From positions 154,988 through 218,987 of the forward strand of contig JAFBIU010000002.1 of NCBI GenBank assembly GCA_021531775.1: DNA of 64,000 nt, in the 5' to 3' direction. Numbering within the stretch: the stretch's first letter is position 1; every line of letters starts with the position of its first letter. Origin of the DNA: Parabacteroides distasonis. GTDB taxonomy: Bacteria > Bacteroidota > Bacteroidia > Bacteroidales > Tannerellaceae. The notes under the pieces were generated by a model. That model made no database searches. It was not told the DNA's origin and saw nothing but the letters and a program-made list of their open reading frames with translations. The translations under genes and the position numbers were made by a program. Below, one piece after another: positions 8,182 through 17,211 of the stretch.

Positions 8182-10566
8182 ATGAGATTATCAGAACTTC
8201 GTACCGGCGAAAAGGGGGTCATCGTCAAAGTGATGGGGCGTGGTGCTTTTCGTAAACGGATCATTGAGATGGGTTTCATCAAAGGTAAAGAGGTGGATGT
8301 TATTCAGAATGCACCCTTACGAGACCCGATTCATTATCGGGTGATGGGTTATGACATTTCATTACGACGGAACGATGCCGCCTTGATTGAAGTGGTCAGT
8401 GAAGCGGAATTTGCCGCAGCACAGGCAGAAAGTAAAGAGCAGTCTCGTACGGCAGATTCCTATATCATAACAGACAACGACGACATTCAAACCATGGCGT
8501 TCCACAAAGGACACACCATCAATGTGGCTTTGGTGGGAAATCCCAACTGTGGAAAGACTTCGTTGTTCAATTACGTCTGCGGAACGCACGAACGTGTCGG
8601 AAATTACAGTGGTGTTACCGTCGATGCCAAAGAGGGGACATTTCACCACAAAGGGTACACCTTCAACATTGTCGATCTGCCGGGAACCTATTCCCTCTCG
8701 GCCTACACGCCTGAAGAATTGTATGTCCGACACCATTTGAATGAGGAGCAACCCGATGTCGTCTTGAACATCTTGGACGCCTCCAATCTGGAGCGAAACC
8801 TCTATCTCACGACCCAACTGATCGACATGGATATGCGGATGGTCATTGCACTCAATATCTATGACGAATTGGAGAAGCGAGGCGACAAGTTCGACCATGA
8901 GAGTTTGGGCAGGATGATTGGAGCACCCATCGTACCCACCATCAGTAAAACCGGCATGGGGGTTGAAGCACTTTTCGATCGGATCATTCAGGTCTATGAA
9001 GAGCAGGATCCGATCGTCCGTCACATTCACATTAATTATGGAGATATTCTGGAAAAGGCGATCGAACATCTGCATCGTGCCTTCCCGGATCATAATGAAA
9101 TGGGACGAAGCATTTCCCACCGATATTTATCCATCAAACTGTTGGAAGGCGATCCGGAAGTGAGCCGCAATGTAGAGGCTCTTCCCAATGGCCAGCAGAT
9201 CCTTCAGATTCGTGACAAGGAGGTTGCCCAGATCGAATCGTTGATGGAAACCGACAGTGAGACGGCTTTTACCGATGCGCGTTATGGGTTCATTTCGGGT
9301 GCCTTGCGCGAGACCTATCAGCAAAACAAGATCAAGGATGTGACAGCCACCCAGGTGATCGACCTGTTTGTCACCCACAAAATATTGGGTTTCCCCATTT
9401 TCCTCTTCTTCATGTGGGCCATGTTTGAAACCACGTTCCAATTGGGTAGCTACCCGATGGAATGGATTGAGTGGCTTGTGGACGCGATCAGCAGTTTTTG
9501 CCGGAGCCAACTGCCTGAAGGGGCTTTGAAAGATCTGATTGTCGATGGAATCATCGCTGGCGTAGGTGGCGTGATTGTCTTCCTGCCCAACATCGTGATT
9601 CTCTATGCCTTCATCTCCTTTATGGAGGACTCCGGGTATATGGCGCGAGCTGCCTTCATCATGGACCGGATCATGCACAAGATGGGACTACACGGTAAGT
9701 CCTTCATTCCCTTGGTGATGGGTTTCGGCTGCAATGTACCGGCCGTGATGGCTACCCGAACCATCGAAAGCCGCAACAGTCGAATGATCACGATGCTGAT
9801 CACTCCCCTGATGAGTTGTAGTGCCCGATTACCGGTCTATGTATTGCTGACGGGTGTTTTCTTCCCCCAAAACAGCAGTATGGTTTTGTTGTGCATCTAT
9901 ACGTTTGGCATTTTGCTGTCAGTCCTGATGGCCCGTCTTTTCAAACGATTCCTGTTTAATCAAGAGGAGGTGCCGTTCGTCATGGAACTGCCTCCCTACC
10001 GGATGCCGACAGGCCGATCCATTCTGATCCACATGTGGGAACGTTCGAAGCAGTATCTGCAGAAGATGGGAGGCATCATCCTCATTGCTTCCGTGATCAT
10101 TTGGTTTTTAGGCTATTTCCCGCGTGGATCGGAAACGTCAACCACGTTGGAGCAACAACAGAATTCCTATATCGGACAAATCGGCCAGGCGATTGAACCG
10201 GTCATGGCTCCCTTGGGATTCGACTGGAAAATCAGTATCAGCCTGCTTTCAGGAATGGCAGCCAAGGAAATCATCGTCAGTACTCTGAGTGTGCTCTATA
10301 CCGGCAATGAAGAGGAGGATGGACAGGCCCTTTCTGCACGTCTGCAACAGGACCTCTATCCGGATGGCTCACCCGTCTTCACGCCCTTGGTAGCTCTCTG
10401 TCTGATGCTCTTTACATTGATCTATTTCCCCTGTGTGGCGACCATATCGGCCATTGTCCAAGAGTCCCACAGTTGGAAGTGGGGATTGTTTACGGTTGTT
10501 TATACCTGTCTGGTCGCCTGGCTCACGACGTTCCTCTGCTATCAGATCGGTCATTTGTTTGTGTAA
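8182..10566 (+). CDS. feoB: FeoAB fusion ferrous iron transporter
   Basis: GTP-dependent Fe(II) importer of the inner membrane, 794 residues. FeoA, the SH3-like regulator normally encoded separately, is fused at the N-terminus (residues about 1-75, MRLSELRTGEKGVIVKV...GYDISLRRNDAALIEV). A linker leads into the FeoB G domain: G1 GNPNCGKT (about 115-125) and G3 DLPGTYS. Paired gate domains follow, with the signature GFGCNVPAVMATRT and several transmembrane helices; the second half carries GMAAKEIIVSTLSVLYTG. The C-terminus is hydrophobic. A 45-residue FeoB-associated Cys-rich protein follows after 26 nt. Iron regulation is expected, but no recognisable Fur operator was found by eye. Confidence 0.96.
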   Translation: MRLSELRTGEKGVIVKVMGRGAFRKRIIEMGFIKGKEVDVIQNAPLRDPIHYRVMGYDISLRRNDAALIEVVSEAEFAAAQAESKEQSRTADSYIITDNDDIQTMAFHKGHTINVALVGNPNCGKTSLFNYVCGTHERVGNYSGVTVDAKEGTFHHKGYTFNIVDLPGTYSLSAYTPEELYVRHHLNEEQPDVVLNILDASNLERNLYLTTQLIDMDMRMVIALNIYDELEKRGDKFDHESLGRMIGAPIVPTISKTGMGVEALFDRIIQVYEEQDPIVRHIHINYGDILEKAIEHLHRAFPDHNEMGRSISHRYLSIKLLEGDPEVSRNVEALPNGQQILQIRDKEVAQIESLMETDSETAFTDARYGFISGALRETYQQNKIKDVTATQVIDLFVTHKILGFPIFLFFMWAMFETTFQLGSYPMEWIEWLVDAISSFCRSQLPEGALKDLIVDGIIAGVGGVIVFLPNIVILYAFISFMEDSGYMARAAFIMDRIMHKMGLHGKSFIPLVMGFGCNVPAVMATRTIESRNSRMITMLITPLMSCSARLPVYVLLTGVFFPQNSSMVLLCIYTFGILLSVLMARLFKRFLFNQEEVPFVMELPPYRMPTGRSILIHMWERSKQYLQKMGGIILIASVIIWFLGYFPRGSETSTTLEQQQNSYIGQIGQAIEPVMAPLGFDWKISISLLSGMAAKEIIVSTLSVLYTGNEEEDGQALSARLQQDLYPDGSPVFTPLVALCLMLFTLIYFPCVATISAIVQESHSWKWGLFTVVYTCLVAWLTTFLCYQIGHLFV

Positions 10567-10592
10567 CTATATATAATAAGGTAAGAAAAGAT

Positions 10593-10730
10593 ATGAATAG
10601 CATCAATTGGCAACTGATCCTTGTGATCTTAATTGGCCTTGCGGCCATTGTTTATGCCATTCGGTTCATGGTACGTACGTTCAAACGGCCCAAGTGTGAC
10701 GGACATTGTGGTTCATGTCCGCATTGTTAG
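10593..10730 (+). CDS. FeoB-associated Cys-rich membrane protein
   Basis: A 45-residue protein with one N-terminal transmembrane helix (LILVILIGLAAIVYAIRFMV) and a cytoplasmic tail holding four Cys in CDGHCGSCPHC, a probable metal site. The position right after feoB and the architecture match the FeoB-associated Cys-rich family (PF12669). A longer open frame starts at 10473 inside feoB, but the ATG at 10593 gives the conserved protein. The role is likely to support Fe(II) uptake, mechanism unknown. Confidence 0.88.
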   Translation: MNSINWQLILVILIGLAAIVYAIRFMVRTFKRPKCDGHCGSCPHC

Positions 10731-10750
10731 TACGAAGCCGATTTTTGATG

Positions 10751-10791
10751 CGAACAACTATTTGTTCGTATGCAATAATCCCTTACATTTG
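10751..10791 (+). promoter_or_regulatory. Promoter with overlapping dyad upstream of DUF3298 lipoprotein
   Basis: -33 TTTG (10761-10764), 19 bp, -7 TACATTTG (10784-10791) fits the Bacteroidetes consensus exactly. A dyad CGAACAA-4 nt-TTGTTCG (10751-10768) covers the -33 box and could be an operator, or the terminal hairpin of the feo transcript, though no T-run follows it. Confidence 0.65.
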
Positions 10792-10819
10792 CAAACTCAA
10801 TCATTAAATCTGTATTTTG

Positions 10820-11668
10820 ATGAAGACATCTTTTATGTACCCTGTGTTGTTGTTCTGCTTGAGTGTTCTGCTGATGACCAATTGTCAGATGAACACGAAA
10901 AACGGAACGAAAAACGACATTGCTTTCGACTCAATCCAAGTAGATTTGAGTTATCATTTGTTGGACAATTCGGAGAATCCCAATTGCAATCTGCAAGTTC
11001 ATTTCGTCTATCCGGTACGGGTGGCAGACAATACGCATCTCGAAGCTATCCAAAAGCAATTCATCGTTTCCTATTTCGGAGAAAACTACGAATCCATGTC
11101 GCCTCAAGAGGCTGTTCGGAAATATCAGGAGGACTATCTTGCCATGTACAAAGAGTTGGAAGAGGATTTCGAAAAGGATCGGAAGGACAGTGACAATCCC
11201 GTCGGAGCCTGGTATTCCTACTATGAGTCTTCGACCGATGCGATCGTCTTCAACCGTATGGGCATCTTGAGTTATACGGTTCGCTTCGAGAACTATACGG
11301 GTGGAGCGCATGGTGGACACAGCTACAACAATTACGTCATCGATCTCTCTACAGGCAAGGCCATCACAGAAGAGGATATTTTCATCAAGGATTATCAGGA
11401 CAAATTGGCTCAGATCATTGTCAACCAGCTGGCCAAAGACAATCATGTGGAAGATCCGAAGGAGTTGGAGAATGTGGGCTTTTTCAGTGTGGAAGATATT
11501 TTCCCCAATGGCAATTTCCTGATCCACGAACAGGGAATTACCTATTATTTCAACGAGTATGAAATTGCTCCCTATGTCATCGGGCTGGTTCAGGTGGACC
11601 TTCCCTACTCTGACATTCGCCATTTGTTGCAACCGGAGAGCATCATCAGTCCGCTGATCAACTCCTGA
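10820..11668 (+). CDS. DUF3298-containing lipoprotein
   Basis: A 282-residue exported protein. The ATG at 10820 (MKTSFMYPVLLF) is preferred to a TTG one codon upstream. The signal peptide ends at a lipobox-like MTNC (Cys22). The C-terminal half matches DUF3298/RsiV-type domains: GGAHGGHSYNNYVIDLSTGKAI, with a conserved acidic and aromatic pattern through ITYYFNEYEIAPYVIG. Such domains are often sensory or lysozyme-binding folds in other phyla; in Bacteroidetes lipoproteins the role is unknown. It is driven by its own promoter (-33/-7 boxes at 10761-10791) and lies 45 nt before rsmG. Confidence 0.82.
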   Translation: MKTSFMYPVLLFCLSVLLMTNCQMNTKNGTKNDIAFDSIQVDLSYHLLDNSENPNCNLQVHFVYPVRVADNTHLEAIQKQFIVSYFGENYESMSPQEAVRKYQEDYLAMYKELEEDFEKDRKDSDNPVGAWYSYYESSTDAIVFNRMGILSYTVRFENYTGGAHGGHSYNNYVIDLSTGKAITEEDIFIKDYQDKLAQIIVNQLAKDNHVEDPKELENVGFFSVEDIFPNGNFLIHEQGITYYFNEYEIAPYVIGLVQVDLPYSDIRHLLQPESIISPLINS

Positions 11669-11713
11669 TGGCGAGAGTTGTTTTTTTCAAGTAACCCATC
11701 AAATTTTTACAAT

Positions 11714-12352
11714 ATGAGCAACGAACCAAACAGATTCCCGTTCACTGCCTATTTTCCGGATTTGACCCAACAGCAACTCCAGCAGTTGGACGCGCTTTAT
11801 GCGCTCTATACCGACTGGAATGCCAAAATCAATGTCATCTCCCGAAAAGATATCGAGAACCTCTACCCGCATCACGTATTGCACTCGTTGGGCATTGTCA
11901 AGATGTTGCGCTTCAAAGAGGGTTCAACCGTCATGGATTTGGGTACGGGAGGCGGATTTCCGGGTATTCCGTTGGCCATTCTCTTTCCGCAGGTCCACTT
12001 CCATTTGGTAGATAGCATCGGCAAAAAGATCAAAGTAGCCCAGTCTGTTGCAGACAGCATCGGTCTTCAGAATGTGTCGTTCCTGCATGGAAGAGGCGAA
12101 GAGGAGAAAGGTAAATTTGATTTTGTGGTCAGCCGTGCCGTCATGCCTTTGGCCGATCTGGTCAAGATTGTCCGGAAAAACATACGTAAGGAACAGATCA
12201 ATGCGCTTCCGAATGGACTGATTTGTCTCAAAGGGGGTGAATTGGAACATGAGATTCTGCCCTTCCGCAACCAGGCTATCACGTTGGAATTAAAGGATTA
12301 TTTCCAAGAATCCTATTTTGAAACGAAAAAAGTAGTTTACGTGCCATTATGA
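11714..12352 (+). CDS. rsmG: 16S rRNA (guanine527-N7)-methyltransferase RsmG
   Basis: A 212-residue SAM-dependent methyltransferase that modifies G527 of 16S rRNA. The ATG at 11714 (MSNEPNRFPF) is chosen over a TTG at 11678. The family N-terminus (YALYTDWNAKINVISRKD, HHVLHSLGIVK) is followed by motif I, VMDLGTGGGFPGIPLA, then VDSIGKKIKV and VVSRAV. The length matches the family. Its last codons overlap the start of the metallo-hydrolase gene by 4 nt (ATGA), so the two are translationally coupled. Confidence 0.96.
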   Translation: MSNEPNRFPFTAYFPDLTQQQLQQLDALYALYTDWNAKINVISRKDIENLYPHHVLHSLGIVKMLRFKEGSTVMDLGTGGGFPGIPLAILFPQVHFHLVDSIGKKIKVAQSVADSIGLQNVSFLHGRGEEEKGKFDFVVSRAVMPLADLVKIVRKNIRKEQINALPNGLICLKGGELEHEILPFRNQAITLELKDYFQESYFETKKVVYVPL

Positions 12353-12987
12353 CAACTGTACAATCGTTTGAAGTCAATTATTTTTCGGAGAACACCTACA
12401 TCGTTTATGATGAGACCAAAGAGGGTGTCATCATCGACTGTGGGTGTATGAACAAAGAGGAGCAACAGCTTATCAGCCGTTTCGTCAGCGAACAGCAGCT
12501 GACGTTGAAACGTTATCTCTGTACGCATCTGCATTTGGATCATATCTTCGGAAACCAGTTCGTCTGGAAACAATACGGACTGAAGCCGGAAGCCAGCAAG
12601 GCAGATGTGGAGGGTCTCCCCTCTCCCATCGATCAGGCCAAGGCGTTTCGTCTGCCGTTAGCGATCCAGGAGGTGGCTGTCGAGCATTTTCTGGCTGGCG
12701 GACAGATCGTCCAATTTGGCAAGACCCAGTTGGAGGTGATCTCAGTCCCGGGTCATTCTCCCGGCGGGTTGGCCTTCTACAACCGGAAGAACGGGTTTGT
12801 CATTGTAGGAGACTCACTCTTTGCCGGCAGCATCGGACGGACCGACTTGTGGGGTGGCAGCCAAGAGCTGCTGCAAGCCGCCTTGCGCGATCGGATTCTG
12901 TCGCTTCCCGACGAGACCATTGTCTATCCAGGTCATGGGCCGGAGACACGCGTCATTGATGAAAAATTCAGTAATCCCTATTTATAA
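12349..12987 (+). CDS. MBL-fold metallo-hydrolase (glyoxalase II-like)
   Basis: A 212-residue zinc hydrolase of the metallo-beta-lactamase superfamily. The binuclear site is visible: THLHLDH (HxHxDH), the His in VPGHSPGG, the Asp in VGDSLF and the final His in YPGHGPET. The sequence GSIGRTDLWGG is typical of the small hydroxyacylglutathione hydrolase-like group (YcbL type). The substrate cannot be told from sequence. It overlaps rsmG by 4 nt and is followed 35 nt later by gcvP. Confidence 0.9.
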   Translation: MTTVQSFEVNYFSENTYIVYDETKEGVIIDCGCMNKEEQQLISRFVSEQQLTLKRYLCTHLHLDHIFGNQFVWKQYGLKPEASKADVEGLPSPIDQAKAFRLPLAIQEVAVEHFLAGGQIVQFGKTQLEVISVPGHSPGGLAFYNRKNGFVIVGDSLFAGSIGRTDLWGGSQELLQAALRDRILSLPDETIVYPGHGPETRVIDEKFSNPYL

Positions 12988-13022
12988 ATATCGTTTACTC
13001 TTTTAATTCTATAAGATTTACT

Positions 13023-15872
13023 ATGAATACGAACAACTTCGTTAATCGTCATGTAGGCATCACGGCAGAAGATATTCCTGCTATGTTGCAGACGATCGGC
13101 GTGCAGTCGGTAGATGAACTGATCGATCAGACAATCCCGGCTAATATTCGCCTGCAAGCACCCTTGGATCTTCCCGAAGCTATGACAGAACGGGAATTCG
13201 CAGAACACATTGCCGAGCTGGCCTCCAAGAATCAGGTCTTCACCTCGTATATTGGTATGGGCTGGTACGACACGGTGTGTCCGGCTCCTATCCAGCGTAA
13301 TGTTTTTGAGAACCCGATCTGGTACACCTCTTACACGCCTTATCAGGCAGAGGTTTCGCAAGGCCGATTGGAGGCTTTGTTGAACTTCCAGACTGTCATT
13401 TGCGAACTGACCGCTCTGCCGTTGGCCAACTGCTCTCTGTTAGACGAAGCCACAGCAGCTGCTGAGGCAGTCACCATGTTCCACAATGCACGTAGCCGTG
13501 CACAGGTCAAGGCTGGAGCCAATACGATCTTCGTCGATGAAAATGTATTTGCCTCTACTTTGGCTGTCATCCATACCCGCATGATTCCGCAAGGTATCCG
13601 CATCGTGACAGGAGACTATCAATCCTTCGAATTCACACCGGATGTATTCGGAGCCATCGTACAGTATCCAAATGCCAACGGATCGATCGAAGACTATCGC
13701 GCATTCGTTGCCCGTGCACATGAAGCCGGAGCAAAGGTGGGTGTAGCGGCTGATCTGATGAGTTTGGTTGTATTGACACCTCCGGGTGAATGGGATGCAG
13801 ACGTTGTATTCGGTAGCAGCCAGCGGTTTGGTATTCCGATGTTCTACGGTGGTCCCTCTGCCGCCTACTTTGCAACAAAAGATGAATATAAACGTACGAT
13901 TCCGGGACGTATCATCGGTATCTCCAAAGATGCGTACGGACATCCGGCCTACCGTTTGGCCTTGCAAACTCGCGAACAGCACATCAAACGTGAAAAGGCT
14001 ACCTCCAACATCTGTACAGCCCAGGCTTTGTTAGCTACCATGGCCGGTTTCTATGCCGTCTATCATGGTGCGGAAGGTTTGCGCGACATTGCCGGACGTA
14101 TCCATAGCTATGCCGGTTTCTTGGCGAAAGAATTGGAGACATTGGGTTACAAGCAACTGAACAAGAACTTCTTCGACACGTTGATGATTGAATTGCCGGC
14201 TCATGTATCTGTCAATGCGTTGCGTGAGATTGCCTTAGAATGTCGCGTCAACTTGCGTTACTTCGATGATGGTCAGGTAGGTATCAGCATCGATGAAACA
14301 ACGCTTCCGACTGACTTGGGTGTATTGCTCTATATCTTCTCCGGTGCAGCTGGTCAAGAATATACTCTCCAGGGTGAAGTACCGTCAGCACGTTATTTTG
14401 ACGAACAGTTTGCCCGCACTTCAGACTTCCTGCAGCAAGAGGTGTTCCAGAAATATCATACAGAAACGGAACTGATGCGTTACATCACCCGTTTGGGTCG
14501 TCGTGATATCTCGTTGGCACACTCTATGATCTCCTTGGGATCATGCACGATGAAGTTGAATCCGGCTTCCACGATGTTGCCTTTGAGCCGTCCGGAGTTC
14601 ATGAACATTCACCCCTACGCACCGGAAGATCAGGTCGAGGGTTACACTGAAATGATCGAGAACCTGAAGGAATATCTCTGTACTATTACAGGTTTCAAGG
14701 GCTGTACACTGCAACCCAACTCAGGTGCAGCTGGTGAATATACCGGTTTGCGTGTTATCCGTGCCTATTTGGAAAGCATTGGTCAAGGCCATCGCAACAT
14801 TGTCTTGTTACCCGCCTCAGCTCATGGTACCAACCCGGCCAGTGCCATTCAGTGTGGTTTCTCGACTGTGACGGTTAAATGTGACGAACGTGGAAACATC
14901 GATTTGGAGGATTTCCGTGCCAAGGCAGAGGCCAACAAAGAGAATCTAGCAGCCAGCATGATCACCTATCCCTCTACCCACGGTATTTTCGAGGCTGACA
15001 TCAAGGAGATGTGTGCAATCGTTCATGCTTGCGGAGGTCAGCTGTACATGGATGGTGCCAACATGAATGCGCAATGTGGCTTGACCAATCCGGGTACGAT
15101 TGGAGCTGACGTTTGCCACTTGAACCTGCACAAGACCTTCTCATCTCCTCACGGAGGTGGCGGTCCGGGCGTAGGTCCGATCTGTGTGGCTGAACACCTG
15201 GTTCCCTTCTTGCCGCAACATCCGGTACGCTTTGGCAGTGACCTGAATACGGTAGCTGCTGCTCCTTATGGTAGTGCTGGTATTCTGCCGATCACCTACG
15301 GTTACATCCGTATGTTAGGTGCTGAAGGTCTGGCAACCGTGACTAAACTGGCTATCCTGAATGCCAACTATCTGGCAGCTAAGTTCAAAGACACCTATGG
15401 CATTGTTTACAGTGGCGTTACGGGTCGTGTAGGTCATGAGTTGATTCTAGAGTGTCGTCCAATCAAGGATCGTTCAGGCATTGATGAAAGCGACATTGCC
15501 AAACGTCTGATGGACTTCGGCTATCATGCTCCGACTCTTTCCTTCCCGGTTCACGGCACCTTGATGGTTGAACCGACAGAGAGTGAAAGCAAGGCCGAAT
15601 TGGATCGTTTCGTTGAGATCATGGAATGTATCTGGAACGAAATCAAGGAGGTTGAAGAGGGCCAGGCTTCCAAAGAGGACAATGTCCTGAAGAATGCACC
15701 ACACCCTGAATACGAGGTAGCTGGTGATGAATGGAATCATGCCTATCCCCGTTCAAAAGCCGCCTTCCCGTTGGAATGGTTGCATGAGAACAAGTTCTGG
15801 GTCAATGTAGCACGTGTGGATAATGCGTACGGTGACCGCAACTTGGTTCCGACACTTTGCAATTGCAATTGA
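13023..15872 (+). CDS. gcvP: Glycine dehydrogenase (decarboxylating), P protein
   Basis: PLP-dependent P protein of the glycine cleavage system: it decarboxylates glycine and passes the aminomethyl group to lipoyl-H protein. It has 949 residues, the full fused alpha-beta form. The N-terminal half has FVNRHVGI...SYIGMGWYDT; the PLP lysine motif is LNLHKTFSSPHGGGGPG in the C-terminal half, followed by SAGILPITYGYIRMLG. The H and T proteins are not nearby, so the system is encoded in separate places. A GC-rich hairpin follows the stop codon. Confidence 0.97.
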   Translation: MNTNNFVNRHVGITAEDIPAMLQTIGVQSVDELIDQTIPANIRLQAPLDLPEAMTEREFAEHIAELASKNQVFTSYIGMGWYDTVCPAPIQRNVFENPIWYTSYTPYQAEVSQGRLEALLNFQTVICELTALPLANCSLLDEATAAAEAVTMFHNARSRAQVKAGANTIFVDENVFASTLAVIHTRMIPQGIRIVTGDYQSFEFTPDVFGAIVQYPNANGSIEDYRAFVARAHEAGAKVGVAADLMSLVVLTPPGEWDADVVFGSSQRFGIPMFYGGPSAAYFATKDEYKRTIPGRIIGISKDAYGHPAYRLALQTREQHIKREKATSNICTAQALLATMAGFYAVYHGAEGLRDIAGRIHSYAGFLAKELETLGYKQLNKNFFDTLMIELPAHVSVNALREIALECRVNLRYFDDGQVGISIDETTLPTDLGVLLYIFSGAAGQEYTLQGEVPSARYFDEQFARTSDFLQQEVFQKYHTETELMRYITRLGRRDISLAHSMISLGSCTMKLNPASTMLPLSRPEFMNIHPYAPEDQVEGYTEMIENLKEYLCTITGFKGCTLQPNSGAAGEYTGLRVIRAYLESIGQGHRNIVLLPASAHGTNPASAIQCGFSTVTVKCDERGNIDLEDFRAKAEANKENLAASMITYPSTHGIFEADIKEMCAIVHACGGQLYMDGANMNAQCGLTNPGTIGADVCHLNLHKTFSSPHGGGGPGVGPICVAEHLVPFLPQHPVRFGSDLNTVAAAPYGSAGILPITYGYIRMLGAEGLATVTKLAILNANYLAAKFKDTYGIVYSGVTGRVGHELILECRPIKDRSGIDESDIAKRLMDFGYHAPTLSFPVHGTLMVEPTESESKAELDRFVEIMECIWNEIKEVEEGQASKEDNVLKNAPHPEYEVAGDEWNHAYPRSKAAFPLEWLHENKFWVNVARVDNAYGDRNLVPTLCNCN

Positions 15873-15889
15873 TGTAAAATCCTATTCAG

Positions 15890-15926
15890 CGCAGGTAGAA
15901 GAAGCCGACAGACCTCTCTACCTGCG
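15890..15926 (+). terminator. Hairpin after gcvP
   Basis: A 10-bp perfect stem (CGCAGGTAGA at 15890-15899, TCTACCTGCG at 15917-15926). It is followed by only a weak T-rich stretch, so termination may be partial. Confidence 0.55.
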
Positions 15927-15970
15927 TCTTCATGTTTATAAAATACTCACAACAAAAATTATCTAAACAA

Positions 15971-17083
15971 ATGAAGCGAATGAAATTATGGCTTTGTAGC
16001 CTGATAACTATTAGTCTGGTGGCTTGTAGCAAAGCTCCCGAACAAACCGTTAAAGTCTATGCCTGGCAAGGTGAAAGTGACAAAACAACCGAACAGACCC
16101 TTCAAGCAGATTTCAGCAAATGGCATGCACATGGTGTGAACGGCATGTGTTACAATGCCGGACACGATCTGTCCAAGATCCAACGGGCAGCGAAAGCGGC
16201 TCATGCCAACGGGATGGAATATCATGCCTGGATTCCAGCCATGCTGCAACACGGCCTGGACTCCACGCTCTATGGCATCAACCGGAACGGTGAATCAGCC
16301 TATCGCGTACAGGCCTACGTACCTTATTATAAATGCCTCTGTCCAAACCAGCCGGGAACCATCGAATTTCTGACCAAACTGTACAGCGATGTAGCAGACA
16401 TTCCTGAGGTGGATTATGTACATCTGGACTATATCCGCTACGTCGATGTGATCCTGTCTCGTGGTTTATGGGAGAAATATGGATTGGTCATGGATGAAGA
16501 GTATCCGACAGCCGACTATTGCTATTGCGACAAGTGTGTGGCTGACTTCAAGGCCGCTACGGGTATTGACATCAAGTCTGTCGAGGATCCCTCCACGTGT
16601 AAGGAGTGGGCTCAGTTCCGTTGTGACCTGATCACGAAACTGGTGGGTACCATTGCAGACCAGGTACATGCAAAGGGTAAGAAGGTGAGTGCTGCCGTCT
16701 TCCCCGGTCCTGATTCACACGCTCGCTGGATGGTGCGCCAGGAATGGAACAAGTGGAACATTGATGCCTTCTTCCCGATGAACTACAATGACTTTTACCT
16801 TGAGCCAGCCTCTTGGTTGGCTGAGATTGTCAAAGAGGAGGTGGAATCGGTCAAGGGACAAAAACCGATCTTCAGCGGACTCTTCATCTGTCGTGACTGG
16901 CAGAACAAAGCCAACATCAAGGATCCGGAAGGTCATGGACTGGTGCCCTCCGAAATTGAAGAGGCCGTACGCGGCTCCATGGAAAGTGGAGCAGCCGGTG
17001 TAGCCCTCTTCACTCCGGGCAACATGACGGATGAACATTGGGCAGCCTTCGATAAAGCTATCCATACAGTCTATCAGAAATAG
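15971..17083 (+). CDS. Glycosidase-like (family 10-type TIM barrel) lipoprotein
   Basis: A 370-residue predicted lipoprotein; start ATG at 15971, lipobox LVAC followed by SKAPEQ. The body resembles the hypothetical glycosyl hydrolase-like 10 group (GHL10/DUF187-type barrels): GVNGMCYNAGHDLSKIQRAAKAAHANGMEYHAWIP split across strands 2-3, VDYVHLDYIRYVD with an Asp-Tyr-Ile-Arg motif, KKVSAAVFPGPDS, IDAFFPMNYNDFY and a late AAGVALFTPGN strand. Candidate acidic residues are at these strand ends. Substrate unknown; a carbohydrate seems likely. It sits alone between gcvP and the etf operon with no clear operon partner. Confidence 0.7.
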   Translation: MKRMKLWLCSLITISLVACSKAPEQTVKVYAWQGESDKTTEQTLQADFSKWHAHGVNGMCYNAGHDLSKIQRAAKAAHANGMEYHAWIPAMLQHGLDSTLYGINRNGESAYRVQAYVPYYKCLCPNQPGTIEFLTKLYSDVADIPEVDYVHLDYIRYVDVILSRGLWEKYGLVMDEEYPTADYCYCDKCVADFKAATGIDIKSVEDPSTCKEWAQFRCDLITKLVGTIADQVHAKGKKVSAAVFPGPDSHARWMVRQEWNKWNIDAFFPMNYNDFYLEPASWLAEIVKEEVESVKGQKPIFSGLFICRDWQNKANIKDPEGHGLVPSEIEEAVRGSMESGAAGVALFTPGNMTDEHWAAFDKAIHTVYQK

Positions 17084-17156
17084 GCTAAATCTGCTCACTC
17101 CGAAGAGATTTGTGCAAAATCATCATCAACATTGCCTGTTTTTTGAAATGTTTGAT

Positions 17157-17164
17157 TACTTTTG
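17157..17164 (+). promoter_or_regulatory. -7 element of the etf operon
   Basis: TACTTTTG matches TAnnTTTG and lies 47 bp before the etfB start. The nearest -33-like TTG is 22 bp upstream (17132-17134), slightly beyond the usual spacing. Confidence 0.45.
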
Positions 17165-17211
17165 CACCTTGAAAAAGTTATGCGAACAATTTTATACTAT
17201 TCACAAAGAAT

